From Flavobacterium hydrocarbonoxydans (GTDB lineage Bacteria > Bacteroidota > Bacteroidia > Flavobacteriales > Flavobacteriaceae), in assembly GCF_009789235.1 (NCBI RefSeq), contig NZ_WSTB01000002.1, positions 248,001 through 312,000 of the forward strand: DNA of 64,000 nt. The letters run 5' to 3'. Within the stretch, counting starts at the first letter, position 1; each line of letters opens with the position of its first letter. The position numbers were made by a program, and so were the translations under genes. Below are positions 8,160 to 17,444 of the stretch, in pieces. The notes under the pieces were generated by a model. That model did not search any database, was not told where the DNA came from, and saw nothing but the letters and a program-made list of their open reading frames with translations.

Positions 8160-8285
8160 TGCGCGCGTGAGGGATAGGAATAAGCTACCGAAGTAGCATG
8201 GATAGCCCGACCTCATGCCGATAAAAGGGCGAATACGCGCAAAGTTGATTTGCCCTTTTATCGGGATGGGGTCACGCCCAACTTA
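8160..8285. repeat. Structured intergenic element with long hairpin
   Basis: Two inverted repeats lie side by side. GCTAC-CGAA-GTAGC (8184-8197) is a short tetraloop hairpin. Arms 8209-8230 and 8252-8273 match over 22 bp with two mismatches, around GATAAAAGGGC/GCCCTTTTATC. The sequence is more GC-rich than its surroundings and has no reading frame. Parts (GTGAGGGATAGGAA, AGCCCGACC) look like a repeat family I recall from other Bacteroidota genomes. Together with the 150-bp palindrome it accounts for the gap 7755-8296. Confidence 0.65.
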
Positions 8286-8296
8286 TGCCATTAAAA

Positions 8297-9799
8297 TTAA
8301 TAAATAGGTTTATACGTAAAATTCCTGAACGTAACTGAACCTTCTCCAACTGCAGAAAGCCCTAACTTAAGGCTCATAAAACCACTTAGTACATTATGAT
8401 TGAACGAGCTTACCTCAGCGGAGTTTTCGATTTTTAACCAATTCTTACCTTCGATACTGTAAAACATATTTACTACCTGTTCCTTTTTTTCCAGTCGCAA
8501 AAACAAATGTGTTTTATTTACTCCTTTTACAGTAGGAAATTGCCATACTCTAAGGATCGCCATAATATTTTCTTTATCGAAAGCGATTCCCGTAAATAAT
8601 TTAGTATCATAGAAAAGAACTAATCCTGCGGACGCATTACCTTCTATTTCAATTTCAACATCAGCAGTGTACGAATGATCCGAAGGCGTACATAACAATG
8701 GTGAACTTTGACCAATACCTGTTCCTTTTCCTTTGATATTTATGCCTTTTGAAGAAAATGTGACTCTTTGAGTATCATATTCATCAAAAAATTGCCATTG
8801 CGGATTGAGTTTCATACCTGCAAAAGTATCCGAAAGTATGAAATCACTTTTTATGGATTCACCTGCCGGTTTTTTTATTTTATCTTCGGTTTTAATATCA
8901 GACTTCATTACAAACCATCCGTCCTTTGTCCATTCTACAGGCTGTAGCAATGTTTGTCGTCCCATGTTGTAATAGCCGTTTTCATAACCGTGAAAAACCA
9001 TCCACCAATTTCCTTTCACATCATCAATTAATGTGGCGTGCCCTTTTGACCACCATTTTTCGGAGGCGTTATTGGTTCTTAAAATTGGATTATGAGGTGA
9101 ATTTTCCCAAGGTCCGAATGGTGACTTTGATCTTGCCGAAATAACCATGTGACTTGTAGGAGGTCCAGCGGTTCCTCCCTCAGCTGTGGTCAGGTAATAA
9201 TAATCTCCTTTTTTTAGAACTTTAGGTCCTTCCATGCAAAAGCATTCAATTGACCATTCTAAAGGAATTTTCCATCCTTCGTACACCTGTTTGCTTTCGC
9301 CTGCAACTGTCAGTCCGTCTTTCGAAAGCGGGACATAACTACCATTGCTGAAATACAAGTATCTGTTTCCTTTTTCATCTGTAAAATGACCGGGATCAAT
9401 ATTTCCAATTTTTAAATCGACAGGATCGCTCCACGGACCATTGATATTATCTGCCCAAACGACATAATTGGTTTCGTTTGCCGGAAAGTAAATATAAAAT
9501 TTATTGTTGAGTTTTACCAAATCCGGAGCCCAGACTGAACCTACACTTTTTTTAAGTGCATGTGTAACGGGTTTCCAGTTTACCAAATCTTTGGAAGTCC
9601 AAATTAATAATCCGGGATAATAATTAAAAGAAGAATGTACAATGTAATAATCTTCACCGTCTCTAATTATAGATGGATCTGGATAATCGCCTGCAAATAT
9701 TGGATTTTGATAGGTTACATCATTTCCCTGGTTGCTTTGATGCTGCGCATTTACGACTAGAGAGAAAAAAGATATAAATAATAAAATTGATTTTTTCAT
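8297..9799 (-). CDS. GH43 family glycoside hydrolase
   Basis: GH43 enzymes are inverting alpha-L-arabinofuranosidases or beta-xylosidases. The 500-aa product has a signal peptide (about residues 1-18). The five-bladed propeller carries the expected acidic trio: general base Asp41 in DYPDPS, a pKa-tuning Asp135 in IDPGHF, and general acid Glu190 in MEGPKVL. A C-terminal beta-sandwich of about 190 residues follows, as in two-domain GH43 members. In the xyloglucan setting, removal of arabinofuranose from side chains (as known for GH43 enzymes of the Bacteroides ovatus locus) is the best guess; a beta-xylosidase is possible. It starts 8 bp after the esterase stop, so the two are in one transcript. 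Confidence 0.88.
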   Translation of the reverse strand: MKKSILLFISFFSLVVNAQHQSNQGNDVTYQNPIFAGDYPDPSIIRDGEDYYIVHSSFNYYPGLLIWTSKDLVNWKPVTHALKKSVGSVWAPDLVKLNNKFYIYFPANETNYVVWADNINGPWSDPVDLKIGNIDPGHFTDEKGNRYLYFSNGSYVPLSKDGLTVAGESKQVYEGWKIPLEWSIECFCMEGPKVLKKGDYYYLTTAEGGTAGPPTSHMVISARSKSPFGPWENSPHNPILRTNNASEKWWSKGHATLIDDVKGNWWMVFHGYENGYYNMGRQTLLQPVEWTKDGWFVMKSDIKTEDKIKKPAGESIKSDFILSDTFAGMKLNPQWQFFDEYDTQRVTFSSKGINIKGKGTGIGQSSPLLCTPSDHSYTADVEIEIEGNASAGLVLFYDTKLFTGIAFDKENIMAILRVWQFPTVKGVNKTHLFLRLEKKEQVVNMFYSIEGKNWLKIENSAEVSSFNHNVLSGFMSLKLGLSAVGEGSVTFRNFTYKPIY

Positions 9800-9807
9800 G
9801 ATTGAAG

Positions 9808-11757
9808 TTATTTACTAACCTGATATTTTTCGTTTGCCGTAATCATTTCCCAATTATCGGTTCTGAAAGGAGATGCGGGCAATTTTTCTTTGTTGAAAAG
9901 ATTAATCTCCGTGTCATCGTCTGCCCAACCGTAATGAACGGCTACCGGATTTGGGACTTTTTCGCTGGAAACGATTATTTTGTTGTTTTTGATTATCGCT
10001 TTCGCGGAATAAAAAACTTTGTCGGCACCCGCGATTTCGAAACCTTTTACGTTTTCAGAATTGTCTGAAGCGGTCAATCCCGAACCTGTGTGATTGAAAG
10101 TCAGTATAATTTGGTTTCCTTTTATTTCCTGAGATTGATACATTGGGCCGCTAAAAACTCTTTTTTTGCCGTAAACATTGTTGAGTGCAATTGCTGCCAA
10201 ACGAAGTCCGACGTCTTGTTTGTTTGTGGGGTGAATGTCTTTTGCGTTACCAATATCTGTGGTTACGGCCATTCCGGTGTTTGGTAATTTTAGTGTTTCG
10301 GTTTGTGCTTCGCGGAGTTCTGCCCAACGGCTGCCGACTTTGCTGTTTCCTTTGAATTCGTCGAAAGTGGATAATTGCACAAAATAGAAAGGGAAATCGC
10401 CCTGATTCCATTTGGTTCTCCAATCTGTAATCATTAAAGGAAATGCTTTTTTGTATTGTTCGGCTCTGGTGACATTGGCCTCGCCCTGATACCATAAAAC
10501 GCCCTGAAAAGCGTACGGAATCAACGGATTTACCATTGCATTGTACAAAAGTGAAGGATAACTGTTGGGAGAAACCGACATTTTTACCTGTACGACATTG
10601 AATTTCCAAAGTCCTTCAAGCGGCAAATTGGAATCTTTGAAATCGATTTTGAAATCTGAAGCTTCGCCGTAAATTCCGCCACCGCCTGAATAATCTGAAA
10701 TTCGGACTGCGATTACGTTTTTGCCTTCTTTAAGAACTCCGGCAGGGATTTTGTAAATTCTTTTGGCTTCCCAAATATTGTTTGTTCCAACCTGAACTCC
10801 GTTTACGTAGGTAACATCTTCGTCATCTACTTTGGCCAAATGCAAAACGGCTTCTTTTTTAGCTTGTTCCGCTGTTAAAGTAATGGTTTTTCGCATCCAG
10901 ACTACACCATCGATATTGCCAATTTGTAGGTTTTCCCACAAGGAAGGTGTTTTGATTTCCGGCCAGCTGGCATCGTTATAATCAGCTGCTGAGAACTGAT
11001 TTTCATTATTCATCGTTACATCAAAACCTTGTATTTTTTTGATATTCTCTAAAAGTGATTTTTTGTAGGTTTCAAAAACCGCGTCCATATCAACTTGTGG
11101 AACTTCGGCAATCATGGTTTTGAAGTCAGGACTTTTTTCGAAAGCTTCACGGCTTGTCCAGGTTTCTACACAGGTTCCGCCCCAGGAAGTATTGATAATT
11201 CCGATTGGGATTTTTAGCTCAGCGTATATTTTTTTGGCAAAAAAGAAACCTGCTGCTGTAAAGTCTTTTATGTTTTCTTTGTTAGCAACGGCCCATTTTC
11301 CTTGTTTTAAATCTTCTTTTGGAGTTCCGCTTAAATCCTGAGCCACACCAAAATGACGAATCATTGGATAATCAGAGTCCTGCATTTCTTTTTCAGCATT
11401 CATAGTTTTGTACATCTGAAATTCCATGTTCGATTGTCCGCTGCAAATCCATACTTCGCCCACCAAAACATCTTTGATGCTAATTTTATTATTTCCTGTG
11501 ATGATTAATTCGAAAGGACCTCCTGCTTTTTCAGCGTTTAATTTTACCATCCATTTTCCGTTTTTATCGGCCTGGATTGTTTTGCTTTGTTTGTTAAAAT
11601 GAACGGTTACTTTTTCATTGGCATCTGCCCAGCCCCAAACCGGAATTTGCTTATTGCGTTGTAAAACCATTCCGTCAGAAAATAACAAAGGCATTCGAAC
11701 ATTTGCATTTATGATACTGCTGAACATTAAAAGAAGAAAGGCGATATATTTTTTCAT
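9808..11757 (-). CDS. SGNH sialate-O-acetylesterase-like enzyme, likely xyloglucan acetylesterase (CE20-like)
   Basis: This is a predicted exported carbohydrate acetylesterase of 649 aa with a signal peptide (about residues 1-18). An N-terminal beta-sandwich begins LLFSDGMVLQRNKQIPVWGWA. The SGNH core starts with the nucleophile Ser109 in SGQSNMEF, and the later WYQGEANV and DIHPTNKQD blocks provide the remaining catalytic residues. A GH2-like jelly-roll insertion interrupts the hydrolase at roughly residues 255-400 (around HLAKVDDEDVTYVNGVQVG). That interrupted layout is characteristic of family CE20 xyloglucan acetylesterases. Context among xyloglucan hydrolases supports removal of O-acetyl groups from galactose. 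Annotation pipelines often call such proteins sialate O-acetylesterase, but no sialic-acid genes are here. Confidence 0.82.
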   Translation of the reverse strand: MKKYIAFLLLMFSSIINANVRMPLLFSDGMVLQRNKQIPVWGWADANEKVTVHFNKQSKTIQADKNGKWMVKLNAEKAGGPFELIITGNNKISIKDVLVGEVWICSGQSNMEFQMYKTMNAEKEMQDSDYPMIRHFGVAQDLSGTPKEDLKQGKWAVANKENIKDFTAAGFFFAKKIYAELKIPIGIINTSWGGTCVETWTSREAFEKSPDFKTMIAEVPQVDMDAVFETYKKSLLENIKKIQGFDVTMNNENQFSAADYNDASWPEIKTPSLWENLQIGNIDGVVWMRKTITLTAEQAKKEAVLHLAKVDDEDVTYVNGVQVGTNNIWEAKRIYKIPAGVLKEGKNVIAVRISDYSGGGGIYGEASDFKIDFKDSNLPLEGLWKFNVVQVKMSVSPNSYPSLLYNAMVNPLIPYAFQGVLWYQGEANVTRAEQYKKAFPLMITDWRTKWNQGDFPFYFVQLSTFDEFKGNSKVGSRWAELREAQTETLKLPNTGMAVTTDIGNAKDIHPTNKQDVGLRLAAIALNNVYGKKRVFSGPMYQSQEIKGNQIILTFNHTGSGLTASDNSENVKGFEIAGADKVFYSAKAIIKNNKIIVSSEKVPNPVAVHYGWADDDTEINLFNKEKLPASPFRTDNWEMITANEKYQVSK

Positions 11758-11801
11758 TAGTATTATTTTAAATTAAAAAGTTAACCTAAAAATGTTTAAA
11801 A

Positions 11802-11874
11802 CCATATAAGTGATATAAGTAAATTTAAGTTTATACGATACATTACTTAATTTTTACTTATATCACTTATATGG
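11802..11874. repeat. Perfect 22-bp inverted repeat between GH5 and esterase genes
   Basis: Arms 11802-11823 and 11853-11874 are exactly complementary (core ATATAAGTGATATAAGT) around a 29-nt loop. It is very AT-rich and has no T-run typical of a terminator. On the transcript it would form a long hairpin between two operon genes. Confidence 0.85.
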
Positions 11875-11891
11875 TGAATTCTATTTTTTTA

Positions 11892-13394
11892 TTATTCCAA
11901 TCCTTCCAGCAAAGCTTCTAAAGCCTGACTATCATAGACTGTGTTGTTGGATCTGTCAAATAAAGACATCGTATTGGCTCCTAAATTTCCTGCATCCCAA
12001 TAAAACGGAACCATACCGTTTGCTCTTGACTGTTTTACGACGTATTTTAGAAATGCAGCTCTGGATTTTAAATGCAGTGTTAAGGCATCACCGGTTAAAT
12101 CACGTTTTATTGCTCCGAATTCTCCTAAAATTACAGGAATTCCTTTATCAACAAATTGTGTTTTCATCATTAGAAAAAATCTATCGATATCGGCTTCTTC
12201 ACCCCAGGTTGCATTACGTTCCGTATCTGTAGTGGAATGATTTCCTGCTCCCCAATAGTAAAACATTTTGCCCCAGTCTGCATCTTCGGTCATCAAAGTA
12301 AACTGATACGGATAAAAGTGAACCTCAGCCATCATTCTGTTTGTTGCTGAATCAGTTGGTAAGGAAGTCATCAATAGGTTTGTTTTTTCAATATCTGTCG
12401 ATGGTCCCTGTACAATTAAATTTCGATAGGCGTTTTTTCCTCCGGTAGAACGTACCGCATCAATAAATGTTTGGTGGTAGGATGTTAAGACGGCCATTTG
12501 AGCAGCGTTTTCAACATTTGGTTCATTAGCGCTTGCAAAAAGTAAATGCTCATCAAACCCACGTAAGTGCGTTGCGATTTGCTGCCAAAATGCTTTTTGC
12601 TTGGCATTATTTTCTTCTTTTTTGGCATCGGTAACATTGTTTTCCAGCCATCCGCCATCCCAGTGGATGTTTACAATTACATACATATCATTGTCAACAC
12701 AATATTGTACCACTTCTTTTACACGGTCTAACCATTGTGTATTGATTTTTGCCGTTGAAGCATTTTCAAGATACTGATTCCAGGAACAAGGAATTCTGAT
12801 GGCATTAAAACCATTTGCTTTAACCAAATCAATCAGGGCTTTAGTAACCTTAGGATTTCCCCAGGCAGTTTCGCTTCCTGTAGCTTCCAGAGTATTTCCG
12901 ATATTCCAGCCTAAATTCATTTTAGCGGCAAGCTGGGTTGCATTGCTTCCCATTCCTGACGCATCAGCTGCAAGAGGATTGGTATTGTAGTCCGGAAACA
13001 AACCTGGTACTGCAGTATTAGCAGCCTGAGTTACGGTAATTTGTATGGATTTGGCCTGATTGGAACTTAATGTAATAATTGCGGTTCTTTGAGAATTACC
13101 GGTGTTTACCAATGCAGTAATCTTAACATTTATTGTACCTGCCGTTCCACCTGCCTGACTGATTTTTAGCCAGCTTGCATCAGAACTGCTCAATAACCAT
13201 GCGGTAACATCGGTTTCAATCTTAATATCAGCATTGCTTTCCGTGCTTGGAAATTCAACTTTATTTTTATCTACAGTAAGTGATCCTACTGATAAATTTT
13301 GCGGCGTTTCTTTGTCTGCACTGCAGGCAAAAACACCAAAAAAGGCGATACATAATATAGCACTAATTATGTATTGGTTAATTGTTTTTTTCAT
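11892..13394 (-). CDS. BACON-GH5 endo-beta-1,4-glucanase lipoprotein, probable endo-xyloglucanase
   Basis: This is the only evident endo-acting enzyme of the locus, predicted to cut the beta-1,4-glucan backbone at the cell surface. The 500-aa product has a lipoprotein signal with lipobox Cys24 (GVFAC). A BACON domain spans about residues 37-128, as a spacer from the outer membrane. The GH5 barrel follows, with acid/base Glu291 in SANEPNV and nucleophile Glu425 in ILGEFGA. The same BACON-GH5_4 layout is known from the Bacteroides ovatus xyloglucan endoglucanase. Subfamily 4 is inferred from architecture and neighbours, not from a tree. It precedes the esterase gene in the transcript. Confidence 0.9.
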   Translation of the reverse strand: MKKTINQYIISAILCIAFFGVFACSADKETPQNLSVGSLTVDKNKVEFPSTESNADIKIETDVTAWLLSSSDASWLKISQAGGTAGTINVKITALVNTGNSQRTAIITLSSNQAKSIQITVTQAANTAVPGLFPDYNTNPLAADASGMGSNATQLAAKMNLGWNIGNTLEATGSETAWGNPKVTKALIDLVKANGFNAIRIPCSWNQYLENASTAKINTQWLDRVKEVVQYCVDNDMYVIVNIHWDGGWLENNVTDAKKEENNAKQKAFWQQIATHLRGFDEHLLFASANEPNVENAAQMAVLTSYHQTFIDAVRSTGGKNAYRNLIVQGPSTDIEKTNLLMTSLPTDSATNRMMAEVHFYPYQFTLMTEDADWGKMFYYWGAGNHSTTDTERNATWGEEADIDRFFLMMKTQFVDKGIPVILGEFGAIKRDLTGDALTLHLKSRAAFLKYVVKQSRANGMVPFYWDAGNLGANTMSLFDRSNNTVYDSQALEALLEGLE

Positions 13395-13453
13395 TTTATA
13401 ATATTTGGTTAGTAAGTAAGCTATTTATTCAACGTAATATAAAACATAACCCA

Positions 13454-13482
13454 TTGGCTGTAATTAATTGAATTACAGCCAA
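13454..13482. repeat. Intra-operon hairpin between GH3 and GH5
   Basis: TTGGCTGTAATT and AATTACAGCCAA form a perfect 12-bp stem with a 5-nt loop in the 174-bp gap. There is no T-run on the minus strand, so an RNA-processing or stabilising hairpin is as likely as a terminator. Confidence 0.65.
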
Positions 13483-13568
13483 CACGTTAAAACATAACAA
13501 TCCTTTTCATCCTTATTCATAACCTTTTATAATAAAATAAGGCTACATAATTAGTGCTAAAAAGTTTT

Positions 13569-15809
13569 TTATTTAATGGTAACCGGAATTTCTTTTTTGA
13601 TGTCTCTTGAAGAATTTCCAATTTTCAGAATGTATTTTCCTGGCTCAACTGTCCATTTTTTAGCAGCTACGTCATAATAGGCCAATTCTTTAACCGGAAC
13701 CTGAATCGTTACTGTATTTGAACTTCCTGATTTTACCAATACTTTTTTGAATCCTTTTAATTCTTTTGCAGCACGTGTAATTTTAGAATCAGACTTAGCG
13801 GCATACAATTGCACTACTTCTTTTCCGTCAACTTTTCCCGTATTTTTTACTTCTACAGTAACAGAAATTGTTTCGTTTTGAGCATACGAAGTTTTATCCG
13901 CTTTGGCATTATCAAACGTAAAAGAAGTATAAGACAATCCGTATCCAAAAGGATATAACGGCGCAATATTTTTAGTATCAAACCAACGGTATCCTACTAA
14001 AATTCCTTCAGCATAATTTACTGCTTTTTCTCCTGGGAAACTGTTGGTTGCATGTGCTGGAGAATCCATCAATTTTTTAGGCATTGTCCAAGGTAATTTT
14101 CCTGAAGGATTTACTTTTCCTAACAACACATCTGCCAACGCATTTCCACCTTCAGAACCATTAAACCAACTCCAAACCAAAGCAGAAGTTTTTTTGCTTA
14201 AATCTTCAATTTCAAAAGGAGCACCAGCAATTACTACTACAATTGTTCTTGGGTTTACCGCTACTATTTTTTTAATTAATTCTTCTTGTCCAAAAGGTAA
14301 TTTTAAGTTTCTACGATCCGAAGCTTCTGTTTCGTAATCACGGTTAGAACCCGCAAAAACAATAGCAATATCTGATTTTTTAGCCGCTTCGACTGCTTCC
14401 TGTACTTTTGCAGGATCTAATTGGTCTATCGTTACAGGACCATTAGAAGTAATGTTTCCTAAATTTCCTTTATTTTTTTCATCGTAACGCTCTAAATATC
14501 CTTCAGCATAATTAATCTGGATGGATTTAGGCAATCTGTTTTTTAATCCTTCTAAAGGCGTTACTTCTCTTTTTGTTTTTACACCTGCACCAAATCCGCC
14601 TAAAGCATTTTTCTTGGTAGCATTGTTTCCAATAACCGCAATAGATTTTACGCCCTCTAATTGTAAAGGCAATGCGTTGTTATCATTTTTCAACAACACC
14701 ACTGCTTCTGCTGCGATTTTGTAAGCATCCTGATAGTGTGCTTCTGTAGCCAGACTTCCTTTTACACGTTCTTTGCCTCCCATAGCTTTCACCTGGAATA
14801 AAACGCGTAAAATTCTTTTTACATGAATATCAATTTCAGCTTCTGAAACTGTTCCTGCTTTTGCTGCTGCGATTAATTTATCGGCAAGGAAAAATTCATT
14901 GAAAGGTTTTGGCGTACCCATTTCGATATCCAGTCCGCTTTTTAATGATTTTTCTGTTGAATGTACCGCTGCCCAATCTGAAACTACAACACCTTTAAAA
15001 CCCCATTCGTCACGAAGGATTTTATTCAACATGTAATCATTCTCGCATAAATATTCGCCTCTAAACTTGTTATACGCTCCCATGATACTATACGCGTGAG
15101 CCTCTTTTACAGCTGCTTCAAAGGCTGGTAAGTAAATTTCACGAAGTGTACGCTCATCAATTTGTACATCGACAAAATCACGATTTGTTTCCTGATTGTT
15201 TGCTGCAAAGTGTTTTACACAAGCCATAATATCGTTGTCCTGCAAACCAACAATCATCGGAACTGCCATTTTTTTATTCAAAAATGGATCTTCGGTCATG
15301 TATTCATACGTTCTTCCTCCAAGTGGTGTTCTGACAATATTGATTGCTGGCGAAAGCAACATATCTTTGTCTCTGGCACGCATTTCCTGACCTACGCTAT
15401 TACCAAAAGTATAGGACATTTCATCATTCCAGGTTGCAGCCAAAGCACCTGCAGCCGGATAATAGGTTGCAAAATCATTTGTTAAACCCGCCGGAGCCCA
15501 GTTGTCGCGTGAAATTTCTTCACGAACTCCTAACGGACCATCAGCCATTTTTAGTTCCGGAATACCTAAACGTTTTACGCCACCACTAGTAAACATACTG
15601 TTACCGTGCAGCATTCCTATTTTTTCCTCAAGTGTCATTTGAGCAACTAATTTGTCTATTTCTGCATCAAACTCAGAACCAATTTCTTTCCCTTGATACG
15701 TTTTTTCTGTTCCGTCTCCGTTTCCAGAACCGCTAGCCGAATCATTTTTGCAAGAAGTAAATGCAAAAAATGCTACTGCTACTGATAGGTATAACATCTT
15801 GTTTTTCAT
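13569..15809 (-). CDS. GH3 beta-glucosidase lipoprotein
   Basis: This is a retaining exo-beta-glucosidase, probably periplasmic or outer-membrane anchored, removing glucose from the non-reducing end of trimmed xyloglucan oligosaccharides. The 746-aa product has a lipobox Cys20 (AFTSC). The (beta/alpha)8 domain follows, with KHFAANNQETNRD and nucleophile Asp278 in VVVSDWAAVHS. The alpha/beta sandwich contains the usual Gly-rich GAGVKTKREVTPLEG region, and a C-terminal fibronectin III-like domain contains YPFGYGLSYTSF. It is very similar in layout to BglX-type enzymes. It lies 40 bp downstream of the GH39 gene, so it is in the same transcript. Exact sugar preference is inferred. Confidence 0.9.
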   Translation of the reverse strand: MKNKMLYLSVAVAFFAFTSCKNDSASGSGNGDGTEKTYQGKEIGSEFDAEIDKLVAQMTLEEKIGMLHGNSMFTSGGVKRLGIPELKMADGPLGVREEISRDNWAPAGLTNDFATYYPAAGALAATWNDEMSYTFGNSVGQEMRARDKDMLLSPAINIVRTPLGGRTYEYMTEDPFLNKKMAVPMIVGLQDNDIMACVKHFAANNQETNRDFVDVQIDERTLREIYLPAFEAAVKEAHAYSIMGAYNKFRGEYLCENDYMLNKILRDEWGFKGVVVSDWAAVHSTEKSLKSGLDIEMGTPKPFNEFFLADKLIAAAKAGTVSEAEIDIHVKRILRVLFQVKAMGGKERVKGSLATEAHYQDAYKIAAEAVVLLKNDNNALPLQLEGVKSIAVIGNNATKKNALGGFGAGVKTKREVTPLEGLKNRLPKSIQINYAEGYLERYDEKNKGNLGNITSNGPVTIDQLDPAKVQEAVEAAKKSDIAIVFAGSNRDYETEASDRRNLKLPFGQEELIKKIVAVNPRTIVVVIAGAPFEIEDLSKKTSALVWSWFNGSEGGNALADVLLGKVNPSGKLPWTMPKKLMDSPAHATNSFPGEKAVNYAEGILVGYRWFDTKNIAPLYPFGYGLSYTSFTFDNAKADKTSYAQNETISVTVEVKNTGKVDGKEVVQLYAAKSDSKITRAAKELKGFKKVLVKSGSSNTVTIQVPVKELAYYDVAAKKWTVEPGKYILKIGNSSRDIKKEIPVTIK

Positions 15810-15849
15810 GTGTGAATAATTTTATTTAGAATTGTTGTTTTTTAAAAAT

Positions 15850-17439
15850 CTATTGTTTGACAAGATTAAACAAGAAAACATCATTCTCGTTAATCTTAAA
15901 ATCTTTGCTAAATACTCCTTTAGAATCAATACTTACCTTTTCGGTGGTAATAAGGGCGGTATTGTTTTTTTCTTTCAGCGTTTTAACCTGCTGCAGTGTT
16001 AACTGGCTTGGTTTGTTCATGGCCAGATAATCCGAGAAAACATCATTGGTTTTATAACCCACTTTGTAAATCTCCAGTTTATACTTTCCTTTTTGTAAAC
16101 CATCCACCTGAATTTTTATACTTCCTTTTGATTTAGAAGGCAGATCTTTTATGTAATACACCTGATTATTAACAGAATCACCCGGATGTGTATTGGTAAA
16201 ATCCCATAATAATATTTGTACATCGCCCTTATCATTTTTGGTTGTCCAGGATGAAGTATCTGTATTTTGAAGCTCGGTTTCTCCTAATTTATTCAAAAGT
16301 GAATACGAAAAATAAGCCGGTTTTTTAATTCCCTGTGTATTCAACAATCCGAATCCTCCGTGAAAAGGGGTGAATCTTGGTCCCGGTTCTTCGAAAATAT
16401 CGGTAAAAACCCAATACGACATCGAATTGGCAGCATTTCCAACTTGTTTTAATTTTTGCAAAATATACGCTGCCGAGTGATAACTATCATGAATAGGATC
16501 TGCCGGAGTGTACGAGCTGCTCCATTCTGTGTAATGCAATTCTAAATTTGGCTTTGCCGAAGAAGAAATCTGCTTACGCGAATTGATTACATCACCGCTT
16601 ACACTAGAATCATCTTTATTTAAAACCGTTCCCGAAGTTCCAAATTCGTCCAGAAAACCTTGTTTAACTCCGTACGTATGTGTCGTAATAAAATCAAGCG
16701 GCACATTGTTTTTTGTTGCAAATTCAATAGTTTCAGGAACCCATGCCGCACCTGCTGTTGCGGGTCCTCCCACTTTGTAAGCAGGATTTACGCTTTTTAC
16801 GCCGCGGGCTGCATATTCGTATAATTTAAAATATTCTTCCTGAGTTCCCGTCCAGAAACCCGGTGTTAAATTAGGCTCATTCCAAACTTCGAAATACCAG
16901 GTTTTTACTTCTTCTTCCCCATAACGTTCTGTAAAATGCTGGGTTAAATTTCGAATTAAATCTTCCCATTTTTTATAATCTTTTGGAGGCGTTACATTTC
17001 CTTTCCACCAAAAAATAGTTTGTGGACCACTTGCCAAAGCTGAAGGCATAAAACCTAATTCTACAAAAGGTTTCATTTTTATACTAATCAGAAAATCATA
17101 CAAAACATCAATATACTGATAATTGTATTCCGGATTTCCTTTGCTTTCTTCTCTGTAAACCGCCATATCATCAGATAATAAACCGTGCATTCTGATGTAT
17201 TTAAAATCACATTCTTTTTTTACCATAGCCAGTTGCTGCTGCCAGTCGGCACGCAATCCTTCATTGGCTCTTCCGGCTCCAATACACTCTTTGAACATGG
17301 TATTCATTTCGCCAGCCGTTTTATGATAATCAACTTTTATAATTCTTTCTGATGTACTTTCAGCATTAGTATTTTGAGCCCATACTGTAACATAGGTCAG
17401 ACTAAATAAAACGATTAATAGCAGTATCTTTTTTTTCAT
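15850..17439 (-). CDS. GH39 family glycoside hydrolase, probable beta-xylosidase
   Basis: GH39 covers retaining beta-xylosidases and alpha-L-iduronidases. This 529-aa exported protein has a signal peptide (about residues 1-21, ...VTVWAQ) and an acid/base Glu188 in EVWNEPNL. Nucleophile Glu305 lies in LHYTEWSSS, both in a (beta/alpha)8 barrel, and a beta-sandwich completes the C-terminus. In this locus a beta-xylosidase acting on xylosyl groups (for example Xyl on arabinoxylosyl side chains) is plausible; iduronidase is unlikely in context. It starts 5 bp after the GH3 stop. GH39 is not part of the classical Bacteroides xyloglucan set, which makes it one of the less expected members here. Confidence 0.87.
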   Translation of the reverse strand: MKKKILLLIVLFSLTYVTVWAQNTNAESTSERIIKVDYHKTAGEMNTMFKECIGAGRANEGLRADWQQQLAMVKKECDFKYIRMHGLLSDDMAVYREESKGNPEYNYQYIDVLYDFLISIKMKPFVELGFMPSALASGPQTIFWWKGNVTPPKDYKKWEDLIRNLTQHFTERYGEEEVKTWYFEVWNEPNLTPGFWTGTQEEYFKLYEYAARGVKSVNPAYKVGGPATAGAAWVPETIEFATKNNVPLDFITTHTYGVKQGFLDEFGTSGTVLNKDDSSVSGDVINSRKQISSSAKPNLELHYTEWSSSYTPADPIHDSYHSAAYILQKLKQVGNAANSMSYWVFTDIFEEPGPRFTPFHGGFGLLNTQGIKKPAYFSYSLLNKLGETELQNTDTSSWTTKNDKGDVQILLWDFTNTHPGDSVNNQVYYIKDLPSKSKGSIKIQVDGLQKGKYKLEIYKVGYKTNDVFSDYLAMNKPSQLTLQQVKTLKEKNNTALITTEKVSIDSKGVFSKDFKINENDVFLFNLVKQ

Positions 17440-17444
17440 TATAA

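Noticed and set aside
15162..15589. Several overlapping plus-strand frames inside the GH3 gene
   Set aside because: Overlapping frames opposite a conserved catalytic domain are shadows, not overlapping genes.
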